A DNA stretch of 61,041 bases from Rhodospirillaceae bacterium (GCA_018667855.1 JABIRL010000057.1:1-61041), one strand, 5' to 3'; shown: positions 7,700-15,856, counted from the stretch's first letter. Translations and numbers: made by a program. Notes: generated from the letters alone by a model not told the origin.

Positions 7700-8959
7700 C
7701 TACTCGGCGGCGCTGTCGGCCACCGCCGCCTCGGCCCGTTGTTCGGCTTCCTTTTGCGCCATATGCGCCTTCAGCTGTTCGGGAGACAGGCGCACTATGT
7801 CTTCGTTTTGGTGACTGAAGACGTCGTAGGGCTGGGTATCCAGTTCCTCCAGATTGATCGCGCCGCTCATCACACCGTCTTTCCAGGCTTGATGTTCGCT
7901 TTCACGGCCATGGAATTCCGGCATCACCTCGTCGGCGAACAGCTTCAGGCTGTCGCAGATATCCTGATGGGAGGTCTTGCCGGCCTGGTTCAACAGGATC
8001 ACCTGATCCACATGCGCCTCTTCGTACTGGCGCAGCTTGTTGCGGATGGTTTCGGGCGAGCCGATCAGGCCGGCGGTCAGAGCCTTTTGCGCTTTCTCGG
8101 AATGACGCCAATCCTGATACAGCTTCCACAGATCGCCCTTGCCCGGCGCATCGATACCTTCGCGACCGTAGTGGGACAGGGCGAAGATGAAGAAGGTCCA
8201 GCCGGCGGCCTTTTCAATGGCCTCTTCATCCGTATCGGCACACATAAAGCCCGACACCATGGCCACATTGGGATTGACCGGATAGTCGGTCAGCAAATTG
8301 GAATGGTGCAACAGGTTGTTGTAGTACTGGTTGACCCAGGCCTTGGCCGCATCCGGCGACACGAATGTAAAGCCCAGGGCGCCCATGCCCCATTGCCCGG
8401 CCAGGGTAATGGTCTGGATGTTGGAGCAGGCCACCCACAATGGCGGATGCGGTTTCTGAAACGGCTTCGGCAGCACGCTGCGGGCGGGGAAGTCGTGAAA
8501 TTCGCCGTGGAATTCCCAATCTTCCTTGGTGAACATGGGGATAATGGCCTGCACGGCCTCTTCCCACCGATCCCGTTTGCTACGCACTTGCGTGCCGAAC
8601 GGATGCAGCTCGGCCGGGCCCGCGCCCTCGCCCAAACCGAATTCCACCCGGCCGCCTGACAGCAGATCCAGGGTCGAAACTTTTTCGGCCACCCGGTGGG
8701 GCTGATTGGTGGTGGCCTGAATGATGCCGAAGCCAAGGCGGATATTCTTGGTCCGCTGGCTGGCCGCGCCCAGGAACGTCTCGGGCGAGGAGGCATGGGA
8801 ATATTCTTCCAGGAAATGATGTTCCACCATCCAGGCATAGTCATAGCCCAGGCGGTCGGCCATTTCGATTTGGGTCAGGGAATTTTGCAGCAGGTTATAT
8901 TCACCGTCCGCTTCCCATGGCCGGGGTAGTTGGTGCTCGTAAAAAATACCGAATTTCAT
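7700..8959 (-). CDS. LLM-class flavin-dependent monooxygenase
   Basis: 419 residues from the ATG at 8957-8959 (M-K-F-G-I-F-Y-E-H-Q-L), with GAGGA 10 bases upstream. A longer frame from 9004 would run into the epimerase gene. The bacterial luciferase-like barrel is clear: W-M-V-E-H-H-F-L-E-E-Y at about residue 45, G-F-G-I-I-Q, S-G-G-R-V-E-F-G-L-G, and G-S-P-E-T-I near 315. Such enzymes oxidise an organic substrate with FMNH2 and O2 in the cytosol. The C-terminus carries an Ala/Glu-rich tail that is probably unstructured. It lies 22 bp after the epimerase and 39 bp before the selenoprotein, all leftward, suggesting one operon. Alkanal monooxygenase is the loose family name; the substrate is not known. 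Confidence 0.9.
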   Translation of the reverse strand: MKFGIFYEHQLPRPWEADGEYNLLQNSLTQIEMADRLGYDYAWMVEHHFLEEYSHASSPETFLGAASQRTKNIRLGFGIIQATTNQPHRVAEKVSTLDLLSGGRVEFGLGEGAGPAELHPFGTQVRSKRDRWEEAVQAIIPMFTKEDWEFHGEFHDFPARSVLPKPFQKPHPPLWVACSNIQTITLAGQWGMGALGFTFVSPDAAKAWVNQYYNNLLHHSNLLTDYPVNPNVAMVSGFMCADTDEEAIEKAAGWTFFIFALSHYGREGIDAPGKGDLWKLYQDWRHSEKAQKALTAGLIGSPETIRNKLRQYEEAHVDQVILLNQAGKTSHQDICDSLKLFADEVMPEFHGRESEHQAWKDGVMSGAINLEELDTQPYDVFSHQNEDIVRLSPEQLKAHMAQKEAEQRAEAAVADSAAE

Positions 8960-8981
8960 GGTTCTCGTTTCCTCATTTGTT

Positions 8982-9977
8982 TTATTTTTTCCAGAATGCC
9001 CCATATTGGGCCATCCAATCCAGAAAATCCTTAAAGGCGGCTTCCGGGTCGTTGGGCAGGGTATGGCCGATGTCGGCCGTCAAACGGCCACCGGACAAGG
9101 GTCGGCGGTCGCTATCGCTGTGTAGATTAATGGTTGCCGGCGCGCCGCCTTCCGCCAGACCATAGTTGAATTTGGGATCATGGCGCGCCAGGACGGCACA
9201 CCAGTCGATCACCCCGCACGGTGTCCCGGACGATATGTGGTAAAGATCATGGCCCGGATCACCCGCGTCCATCAGGGCCAACAGGGCCGTGGCGACATCG
9301 CGGGAATAGACCCAATCCTGGCTGTCCCGACGCGGCAGCACCGCCGCCTCGCCCTCCATCGCGGCCAGGGCCGCCTGCATCATCGGGCTCAAGGTATCCC
9401 TGGCCCCGCTGTCGATTTCCCACGGGCCGTATACCGCCGCCAGGCGCACCGAACGAACATCAATGGATAGCAGATCGCCCAACCGGCGGCCGACCGCCTC
9501 CGATGCATGCTTAGTGATGCCATAAAGGCTTTCCGGCTCCGACGGTGTTTCGTCCTCCACCACCGCGCCCGCGCCCTCCATGCGGTGGCGTCCATAGGCC
9601 GAGCCGGAACTGATATTGATGACCCGCCGCACACCGCCCGCCGCCGCCGCGGCCTTCAAGGCGTTGATCAGACCGGAGAGATTTACGGCGAGGACCTGAT
9701 CGGGCGCATCCCGCTCCCGTTCCGGGCCGGAGGTCATGGCGGCACCGTAAAAGACCGCGTCAATGTTCCCCTCGGCGAAGGCCGCCGCGACCGAGCCTGG
9801 GTCACGCACATCGCCCTGACAAACAACGTAGTCGCCCGGCAGCGCGTCGAAAGCTCTGGCCGCTTCGGAATTCAGAGGATTGGCGTCAAACAGCACGGCG
9901 CCATCACCGCGCCGCAATAAAGCCTCGGCGATGTTCAGGCCGACGAAGCCGCAACCGCCCGCGATCAATGCCCGCAT
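8982..9977 (-). CDS. NAD(P)-dependent epimerase/dehydratase (extended SDR)
   Basis: 331 residues, ATG at 9975-9977 with GGGAAGG eight bases upstream. The nucleotide-binding G7-G-C-G-F-V-G13 motif, D-V-R-D-P at about 57-60, N-I-S-S-G-S active-site serine region (121-126) and catalytic Y152-G-I-T-K156 are all in place, so the protein should be a functional extended short-chain dehydrogenase. Family members epimerise or dehydrate nucleotide sugars, but many act on small carbonyl compounds. Being first in an operon with an LLM monooxygenase and a PrdB-like selenoprotein, a catabolic role is more likely than cell-wall sugar synthesis. Upstream lies a compound palindromic repeat at 9993-10097. Confidence 0.88.
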   Translation of the reverse strand: MRALIAGGCGFVGLNIAEALLRRGDGAVLFDANPLNSEAARAFDALPGDYVVCQGDVRDPGSVAAAFAEGNIDAVFYGAAMTSGPERERDAPDQVLAVNLSGLINALKAAAAAGGVRRVINISSGSAYGRHRMEGAGAVVEDETPSEPESLYGITKHASEAVGRRLGDLLSIDVRSVRLAAVYGPWEIDSGARDTLSPMMQAALAAMEGEAAVLPRRDSQDWVYSRDVATALLALMDAGDPGHDLYHISSGTPCGVIDWCAVLARHDPKFNYGLAEGGAPATINLHSDSDRRPLSGGRLTADIGHTLPNDPEAAFKDFLDWMAQYGAFWKK

Positions 9978-9992
9978 GATAGCTACCTTCCC

Positions 9993-10097
9993 TAGATCAA
10001 CATGCGTTCAGATTGAATCAATCTGAACGCATAAAGTTGATCTATCTTAAAGAATTAGAGCATCTTTATGCATCTTCTTAGATGCATGATGCTCTAA
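9993..10097 (+). repeat. compound palindromic repeat, copy A (two hairpins)
   Basis: Hairpin 1 has outer arms TAGATCAAC (9993-10001) and GTTGATCTA (10036-10044) and a perfect 14-bp inner stem (10002-10015 with 10019-10032), loop AAT, with a 3-base bulge AAA on the 3' side. After a 10-base spacer, hairpin 2 has outer arms TTAGAGCATC (10055-10064) and GATGCTCTAA (10088-10097), a 5' bulge TTT, and inner stem ATGCATCT/AGATGCAT around TCTT. The last arm contains the TAG stop of the leftward SDR gene (10094-10096). The element lies between two leftward genes, where it could act in termination or mRNA stabilisation. Copies B and C have the same design. Confidence 0.85.
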
Positions 10098-10867
10098 ACA
10101 ATTGCGTTGCCGCCGTCGACATTCAGCACCTGCCCGGTCAGGAACGCGGCCGCATCGCTTGCCAAAAATACCGCCGTGCCGGCAATTTCATCCGGATTGC
10201 CGATGCGGCGAAGCGGCAGCAACTTTTCAACACGTTCCAAGCGCGTGGGGTTGGTCCACAGGGTCTTGGCGAAATCGGTCTTGATCAGGCCCGGCGCAAT
10301 GGCGTTCACACGCACGCCCTCGGGGCCGAATTCCACCGCCAGATTGCGGGTAATCTGATGCTCCGCCACTTTCGAGATGGAATAACCGCACAGGAACGGC
10401 GACCCCTTCAGACCCGAGTTGGACGAAATAATCGTAATCGATCCCTTGCCTGCCGCGACCATGCCGGGAATGACCATGTGACAAAGCTTGAAGACACTTT
10501 TGACATTGGTATCAAGAATCTTGTCGAAAGCTTCCTCCGGCATATCGGCAGATGGACCATAATAAGGGTTGGAGGCGGCATTGGGCACCAGCGTGGTAAT
10601 CTTGCCCCACTTGTCCAAAGTCTTATCGACCAAATTTTGCAGATCGTCATCCATGCCCACATGGGCCGGTATGGAAATCGCCTCGCCGCCGTTGGCGGCA
10701 TAGTCTCGGTTAATCTCCTCCATCACCGCCTGGCAGGCATCCGCCTTGCGGGACGAGACCACCACCTTGGCCCCGTGCTGACACATACGCGCCGCGATCG
10801 CCTTGCCGATGCCCTTGCTGGAGCCGGTAATGATCGCGACCCGGTCGCTTAGATCAAATAATTCCAT
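10094..10867 (-). CDS. SDR-family NAD(P)-dependent oxidoreductase
   Basis: 257 residues, ATG at 10865-10867 with GAAGGAGAG eight bases upstream. Classical short-chain dehydrogenase features are T14-G-S-S-K-G-I-G21 for cofactor binding, N-A-A-S (97-100, replacing the usual N-N-A-G), a serine at S148/S149, Y162-S-I-S-K166, P-G-L-I-K-T and a C-terminal V-D-G-G. It should oxidise or reduce an alcohol/carbonyl pair in the cytosol; the substrate is unknown. The protein ends N-A-I-V and its TAG stop is provided by repeat copy A, hinting that the repeat landed at or near the original 3' end. It may be cotranscribed with the downstream epimerase operon, although the repeat lies between. Confidence 0.9.
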   Translation of the reverse strand: MELFDLSDRVAIITGSSKGIGKAIAARMCQHGAKVVVSSRKADACQAVMEEINRDYAANGGEAISIPAHVGMDDDLQNLVDKTLDKWGKITTLVPNAASNPYYGPSADMPEEAFDKILDTNVKSVFKLCHMVIPGMVAAGKGSITIISSNSGLKGSPFLCGYSISKVAEHQITRNLAVEFGPEGVRVNAIAPGLIKTDFAKTLWTNPTRLERVEKLLPLRRIGNPDEIAGTAVFLASDAAAFLTGQVLNVDGGNAIV

Positions 10868-10949
10868 AACATCATCTCTCCTTCTCCGCCGTCTTTGTTG
10901 ACAGCTTATACCATGGAGACTGGAGCTTGCGGACAGTGGAGCGAATAAC

Positions 10950-11906
10950 CTAGCCCATGACGGCGCGGATTAAATCCGCCTGGACCCGGCCGGTTTTGGC
11001 GACCGCATCACTGATGGCATCGCCCGCATCGCTTTCCTCGTGATCCAGTTTGGAGGCGACCCTCAAGGCCAGCGCGCTTTGTTCCAGCAGAAACAAACCC
11101 TTGCCGTTCACGGGTTGTCCGAATAATCCAGCCAGCACGCCGGCCAGACTATCGCACAAGGTCGACAGGTCGACAGGATCCGTCGGCGACAATGTCTTTT
11201 TGTAGACCGTGACGGTTTTCCGTAAACCAGCCAATTCGGCGACATAACGGTCGGGCATGGTCGGGTCGGCTTGCTCCTTGTGCAGTTTGTCGGCCCGATA
11301 CCAGATGTTTCTGGAAATATTGCGCAATTTCAGGCGGCGCAATTGCCCCAAGGCATTGTCGATCCGGGAGGCATTCGGCGCCGCATTTCGGTTTCCCGAC
11401 ACCGCCGCCTGCAAGGCGTTGGGAACCACGATGGATGTGGGGTCGGTCTTTTGTACCGCGGAAGAACGGCGGTCCGGGCCGAAATATCTTTCCGTTACAA
11501 CGAATGGCTTACGGCTATGGACCAAAGTCTCTATACGATGTCCCATCTGGGCCGTGGAAAAGGGATGCAGCAACACATCATCTGCACCCGATTCAATGAC
11601 CGACGCGACGGCGCGCATTTTTGCATCCCATGTGGTTAGCAAAATGGGAACGAACGGGTCCAGTGCACAGCGCTGGCTGCGGATATCTTCGATCAATTTC
11701 AGAACGCCGCAATCAGTTGTGTCCAGAGCCAGAACCGCAACATCGGTTCTTTGCGCATGCAGAATATTGCGCAGCTCCTCCATATTCCCGAATTCGAGAA
11801 AGTTCTTGAATCCGAGGACATTTAGGACCGAGCGGGTTTGCTTTCGCACATGCCGTTTTCGATCAAAAAGTAATACGGTGGCGTCAGCGTAATAGGCACC
11901 ATGCAT
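10950..11906 (-). CDS. degenerate receiver-domain protein with Y-F-G-P-D-R-R linker
   Basis: 318 residues if begun at the ATG at 11904-11906; the frame stays open to 12173, but that would overlap the opposite DUF455 gene, and no start has an ideal ribosome site. Residues 10-130 follow a CheY-like pattern: V-L-L-F-D15 in place of the usual D-D or E-D pair, a possible phospho-site D62 in L-A-L-D-T-T, T91/T92, and L-L-H114-P where receivers have K-P. The missing acidic residue and Lys suggest a pseudo-receiver. The Y-F-G-P-D-R-R segment at 141-147 also follows the receiver of the protein at 15314. The C-terminal 170 residues are helical with no recognised domain. It is divergent from the DUF455 gene. 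Confidence 0.7.
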   Translation of the reverse strand: MHGAYYADATVLLFDRKRHVRKQTRSVLNVLGFKNFLEFGNMEELRNILHAQRTDVAVLALDTTDCGVLKLIEDIRSQRCALDPFVPILLTTWDAKMRAVASVIESGADDVLLHPFSTAQMGHRIETLVHSRKPFVVTERYFGPDRRSSAVQKTDPTSIVVPNALQAAVSGNRNAAPNASRIDNALGQLRRLKLRNISRNIWYRADKLHKEQADPTMPDRYVAELAGLRKTVTVYKKTLSPTDPVDLSTLCDSLAGVLAGLFGQPVNGKGLFLLEQSALALRVASKLDHEESDAGDAISDAVAKTGRVQADLIRAVMG

Positions 11907-12020
11907 TTTGGAATAACCCTGTTTACTTCCCTGTGCCCTACATCCCATGCCGGACTTGCCGCCCGTCTTCATGGGTTGCGCTATTCTCATCTCGGATGCA
12001 TTAACGAAGCTTGAACAAAC

Positions 12021-12842
12021 ATGGTTAAGATCGACGCAATGTCCCCCAACAGTCTTAGCGAAGCTGCCTGTGCTATCCTGCAAACCGCCGACCCGGCGGC
12101 CAAGGCAGCCGCCGGCACCGAACTTGCCGCGGCCTGGCGACGCGGCGACATTGCCACGGTCGGCACCGCGCATCCGCCAATCCGCCCGGCCCGTCCCAGC
12201 CGCCCTGAATTGCGCCGCCCCGGTGACATGCCCCGGCGTGGAACCTCCGGGACCCGCGGCCGCATCGCCCTGTTACATGCCGTCGCCCATATCGAACTGA
12301 ATGCCATCGATCTGGCCTGGGATCTGATCGCCCGTTTCGCGCACGACGATCTGCCCCGCGCCTTTTATGATGAATGGGTTAGTGTCGCGGCGGATGAAGG
12401 CCGGCATTTTACACTTTTGGCCGCCCGTCTGGCCGAACTGGGTACCACCTACGGTGACCTGCCGGCCCACGACGGTCTGTGGCAGGCGGCGGTTGATACC
12501 GCCGATGATCTGACCGCCCGTCTGGCCGTGGTACCAATGTTGCTGGAGGCCCGCGGTCTGGACGTGACACCGGCCATGGTCGGGAAACTGCTGCGCGGCG
12601 GTGATCAAAAATCGTCTGAAATATTGCAGTTGATCCTGGACGAAGAAATCAGCCATGTGGCGATCGGCTGTCGTTGGTTTGAATGGTCCTGCCAGCGGTT
12701 GGACCTGGAACCGGTGGACCATTGGCGGGCCTTGATCGCGAAATCCTTCGCAAGCGTTCTGAAACCACCCTTCAACGAAATGGCCCGAAACCGGGCCGGC
12801 ATGGCGGCGAAATACTATCAACCCCTTGATGCCCCGGGGTGA
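12021..12842 (+). CDS. DUF455-family ferritin-like protein
   Basis: 273 residues from ATG 12021 (ATG 12039 is an alternative). The core matches the DUF455/COG2833 ferritin-like family: H-A-V-A-H-I-E-L-N-A-I-D-L-A-W-D at about 90-105, A-D-E-G-R-H near 133 and D-E-E-I-S-H-V near 210. Together these supply E-x-x-H type ligands of a probable di-iron centre. The biochemical role of the family is not established. It is cytosolic. The start lies 115 bp from that of the divergent receiver protein, so the two may share regulatory DNA, and the cell-envelope pair (M23, bactofilin) follows 157 bp downstream. Confidence 0.85.
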   Translation: MVKIDAMSPNSLSEAACAILQTADPAAKAAAGTELAAAWRRGDIATVGTAHPPIRPARPSRPELRRPGDMPRRGTSGTRGRIALLHAVAHIELNAIDLAWDLIARFAHDDLPRAFYDEWVSVAADEGRHFTLLAARLAELGTTYGDLPAHDGLWQAAVDTADDLTARLAVVPMLLEARGLDVTPAMVGKLLRGGDQKSSEILQLILDEEISHVAIGCRWFEWSCQRLDLEPVDHWRALIAKSFASVLKPPFNEMARNRAGMAAKYYQPLDAPG

Positions 12843-12999
12843 TCGCCGAGCCGGCCTCGATCGGGAATTGCGCCGGAAATTACCGCCTGACTAGTTCCCT
12901 GATTATTTCCCCAATTATTTCCGTTGCAATGCGCTTCGGTATCGGATGCAATACAAAAAAGCACGGGGTGGCGCGCAAGCGTTTGAAGAGGGGCACGGC

Positions 13000-14610
13000 A
13001 TGAACGAGGGCATCGCAGCCGTGGTTGCGCGGCTGATGGGGCGTCTATACCCGGAACGGCAAATCATTTTGCGCAGCCGTGGCGAAGTCAGTTTCGTCAC
13101 TCTTGGCCAGACGAGCCAGATCGGGCTTTCGCTGGTCGCCCTGTCGTTATTGGGTTGGCTGGCCTATGCCAGTGTCGGCATTTATCTGCAGCTGAATATC
13201 ATTGCCGACAAGGACGTTAATATCGCCCGAATGGTCGGTGCCCACGACCGCCTAAACGCGGATATGCGCGCGGTGGAAACCAAGTATCGCAAGATCACCG
13301 CGAATTTGGAAAGTAACCAGAAATTCCTCGGCGATGTATTGCGCCAACGGGCCAGCCTGGATCGCGTGCGGACGGAATTGTTGCGCGAATTGGGGCAAAC
13401 GCAAAAGCAACGGGATCTGGCTTTGAACAGAAGCCAGAAATTGCAGGATCGTCTGACCAGCCTGGAAACCAGCTTGCGCCGCACATTGAACGAGTCGAAC
13501 AATCTGCAGAGCGATCTTAGCCAGGTCACGGATCAACTTGCCTCCACTAAATTCGAACGGGAGCAAGAGCAAAAGGAAAGCCAAACCCTGGCATTGAACC
13601 TTGACAGCATGCGTGAGCATGTTCTCGGCCTGAAGAGTGACCGGCAGACCCTGCAATCCGACTTAAGTTCGGTTACCAACCGGTTGGTATCGACGCTGTC
13701 CGAGCGCGACCGGGTACAAATGGAACGCAAGGCCCTTGCGACGAACCTGAACATCATGCGTGACAACCTTTCAGGCTTGCGCAAGGCGCGTCGGGATTTA
13801 CGCCAGAACCTGCAAAGCAGCGAACAGATGGTGGCGCGCCTGACTGATCAGCGCAATCATGCCGTATCCACCAGCAATGCCCTCAACCGGCGTATTGCCA
13901 GCCTGGAAGACCGCCTGGAGCAACTGCATATTTCCCAACGTACGTTGGTCGGCAATATCCATGACCGTACGGACGCCAACATTTCGGAATTGGAATCCGT
14001 CGTTCAAATTACCGGTCTCAATTTGGATAAAATGGTGCAACGGGTAAATCGGACGCAGACCGCCGTCGGCGGCCCTCTATTGGACAGGGGGTTGGATAGG
14101 GGGTTGGACACGGGCGATGAAAGACAGACCGTTGGCGAATTGGGGCTGCTGGAAACCCGGCTGACCCGGTGGAGCGCCCTGAATGCGGTGCTGGAGCGTT
14201 TGCCCATCACCCCGCCGGTCGATTCATTTTCCATCTCGTCGCGCTTCGGCAAACGGCGGGATCCGTTCACCAAGCGCCGGGCCTTTCACGGTGGTGTGGA
14301 CCTGGCTGGCGTTCGCCGCACCAGGGTGCGTGTGACGTCTCCCGGCGTGGTAACATTCGTCGGCTGGAAGGGTCCGTATGGCCGCATGGTGGAGGTTGAT
14401 CATGGCCTTGGCATACGTACCCGGTACGGACATTTACAAAAAATACTGGTCAAACGGGGTCAAAAGGTAGAGTTTCGGCAAAAGATTGGTTTGATGGGCA
14501 GCAGTGGGCGGTCCACTGGTTCCCATGTTCACTACGAAATTCTGTTCGACCGCAAGCCGCTCGATCCGATGAAATTTTTGAAGGCTGGAAAATATGTTTT
14601 CAAAGGCTGA
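13000..14610 (+). CDS. membrane-anchored coiled-coil M23 (LytM) peptidoglycan endopeptidase
   Basis: 536 residues from ATG 13000, with GAGGGG six bases upstream; the open frame reaches 12946 but that start has no ribosome site. One membrane segment at residues 41-63, then a long coiled coil (about 75-350, heptad-like L, N, Q and R repeats), then a short D-R-G-L-D repeat and a C-terminal LytM domain. Zinc ligands H430-G-G-V-D434 and H511 in S-H-V-H-Y-E, plus H478 in R-Y-G-H-L, are intact, so it should cut peptide cross-links in the periplasm. It overlaps the bactofilin gene by 17 bp. Bactofilin/M23 gene pairs are known elsewhere in curvature and stalk/bud morphogenesis, so a local wall-remodelling complex is likely. 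Confidence 0.92.
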   Translation: MNEGIAAVVARLMGRLYPERQIILRSRGEVSFVTLGQTSQIGLSLVALSLLGWLAYASVGIYLQLNIIADKDVNIARMVGAHDRLNADMRAVETKYRKITANLESNQKFLGDVLRQRASLDRVRTELLRELGQTQKQRDLALNRSQKLQDRLTSLETSLRRTLNESNNLQSDLSQVTDQLASTKFEREQEQKESQTLALNLDSMREHVLGLKSDRQTLQSDLSSVTNRLVSTLSERDRVQMERKALATNLNIMRDNLSGLRKARRDLRQNLQSSEQMVARLTDQRNHAVSTSNALNRRIASLEDRLEQLHISQRTLVGNIHDRTDANISELESVVQITGLNLDKMVQRVNRTQTAVGGPLLDRGLDRGLDTGDERQTVGELGLLETRLTRWSALNAVLERLPITPPVDSFSISSRFGKRRDPFTKRRAFHGGVDLAGVRRTRVRVTSPGVVTFVGWKGPYGRMVEVDHGLGIRTRYGHLQKILVKRGQKVEFRQKIGLMGSSGRSTGSHVHYEILFDRKPLDPMKFLKAGKYVFKG

Positions 14611-15037
14611 CAAGACCAAAGCCGCGGCCAAGCCGGCCCGTACGGTGCCGTCGCTGGTCTCCACCGACCTGGAAATCAGCGGAAATCTTCAGACACCAGG
14701 CGAAATACAGCTGGATGGCACGGTGGAAGGCGATATCACCTGCGGAAAGTTAATGGTCGGCGAAAAGGCCTCTATCACCGGCCATATAGAGGCGGATGAA
14801 GTGGTGATACGCGGCAAGATCATGGGCCGGGTCAAGGCGCGCAGCGTGCACCTGGCAAATACCGCGCATGTAACCGGCGACATCTGGCACGACAGTCTGG
14901 CGATCGAGGCAGGCGCCTTCCTGGATGGCCATTGCAAGCGCAATGACGCCCCGCCAACGGCCGTCACGGCAACCCACCGCACGGCCGAGGTCGTCACGGT
15001 CAGAGACAATGCCGGGAAATCCGCCGCGCGGAGTTGA
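14594..15037 (+). CDS. bactofilin (polymer-forming cytoskeletal protein)
   Basis: 147 residues, ATG 14594 inside the end of the M23 gene. After a short flexible, Lys/Ala-rich N-terminus, residues 25-115 form the right-handed beta-helix of bactofilins: repeated I-x-G-x-V/I turns such as E-I-S-G-N-L, L-D-G-T-V-E-G-D-I, I-T-G-H-I-E-A and V-I-R-G-K-I-M-G-R-V. The Ser/Thr-rich tail is disordered. Bactofilins polymerise without nucleotide on the inner membrane face and position wall enzymes. The translational overlap with a membrane-anchored LytM enzyme strongly suggests they act together. Nothing odd in composition. Confidence 0.95.
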   Translation: MFSKADKTKAAAKPARTVPSLVSTDLEISGNLQTPGEIQLDGTVEGDITCGKLMVGEKASITGHIEADEVVIRGKIMGRVKARSVHLANTAHVTGDIWHDSLAIEAGAFLDGHCKRNDAPPTAVTATHRTAEVVTVRDNAGKSAARS

Positions 15038-15050
15038 GCCGAATTAACCA

Positions 15051-15070
15051 ACACGAACAGACACGAACAG
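15051..15070 (+). repeat. 10-bp direct tandem repeat, two units
   Basis: ACACGAACAG occurs twice in a row (15051-15060, 15061-15070), followed by ACA, just after the bactofilin stop. Probably slippage; no function is evident. Confidence 0.6.
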
Positions 15071-15178
15071 ACAATATTGCAGCTACATCCGTAGCTGAAG
15101 TCTTCGCACCTCTTCATAGCAGTTTGATGCCACAGAGCACCGGCACCTGACTCGCGTCGGTCGTCATAATTCTTCGGC

Positions 15179-15210
15179 AAATTTGCAAATTTTCGGAGCT
15201 GGGCTATAAC
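15179..15210 (+). promoter_or_regulatory. promoter and overlapping operator-like palindrome for the receiver/HPt operon
   Basis: A -35-like TTGCAA (15183-15188) is followed after 16 bp by TATAAC (15205-15210), 5 of 6 matches to the -10 consensus. The -35 lies inside a perfect 14-bp palindrome AAATTTGCAAATTT (15179-15192), which would suit a dimeric regulator. Transcription would start about 97 bp upstream of the ATG at 15314. The rest of the 276-bp gap (15038-15313) holds only the short tandem repeat and no convincing gene. Confidence 0.45.
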
Positions 15211-15313
15211 GCTCTATGTTGCCATCAAATCGCTTAGTATTTGTACAATGAATTATTTACGCGATCTTTGTAAATCAGTGGCCGGACATTTAGTCGTAGC
15301 GGTCAGTTGAGCC

Positions 15314-15856
15314 ATGCTGAATACCAGAATGCTTGACCTCACGGCAATTCGGGTATTGCTGGTAGAGGACAATACAAATATCCGCGCCATCGCAAAAATG
15401 ATAATGCGCGGAATTGGCATTCATGAAATTAAGGATGCGCACGATGGCAAAGAAGCCTTGATGCATCTAACGACTTTTCCCGCCGATATCATCATTACCG
15501 ATTGGATGATGGATGGAATGGATGGTCTCGAGCTTGTGCAAAATGTGCGAAGTTCAGAAGATCAGGCGATGTCCATGATCCCAATTATCATGATGACGGG
15601 GCATACGGAGCAAAGCCGTGTGGGACAAGCCCGCAACATGGGCGTCACGGAATTTTTGGCGAAACCAATTTCTCCCATGTCTTTGTATTTGCGCATTGCC
15701 GAAGTTATCCAACGGCCGCGTCAATACGTGCGTACCGAAACCTTTTATGGTCCCGATCGGCACCGCCGGGTTATCGAGAACTATCAAGGCCCATTTCGGC
15801 GGGGGGCGGACAATGTGAACGGCGAAGGCAGCGCAAATACCGGTGAAGTCGAATGA
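15314..15856 (+). CDS. single-domain response regulator (CheY/DivK-like receiver)
   Basis: 180 residues; an ATG at 15329 is an alternative start. The receiver is canonical: V-L-L-V-E18-D19-N, phospho-acceptor D63 in I-I-T-D-W-M-M-D-G-M-D-G, T95 in M-M-T-G-H-T and K117-P-I. It has no DNA-binding domain. After the receiver comes a basic linker with F-Y-G-P-D-R-H-R-R, a tail seen in alphaproteobacterial receiver proteins, and a similar segment follows the degenerate receiver at 10950-11906. Its TGA stop overlaps the ATG of the HPt gene (ATGA), so the two are cotranslated and are natural phosphotransfer partners. Output target unknown. Confidence 0.92.
   Translation: MLNTRMLDLTAIRVLLVEDNTNIRAIAKMIMRGIGIHEIKDAHDGKEALMHLTTFPADIIITDWMMDGMDGLELVQNVRSSEDQAMSMIPIIMMTGHTEQSRVGQARNMGVTEFLAKPISPMSLYLRIAEVIQRPRQYVRTETFYGPDRHRRVIENYQGPFRRGADNVNGEGSANTGEVE

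Noticed and set aside
9993-10097. Repeat A as an ordinary intrinsic terminator
   Set aside because: No T-run follows either hairpin in either direction, and the same two-hairpin design recurs at two other sites, so it is better described as a repeat family.
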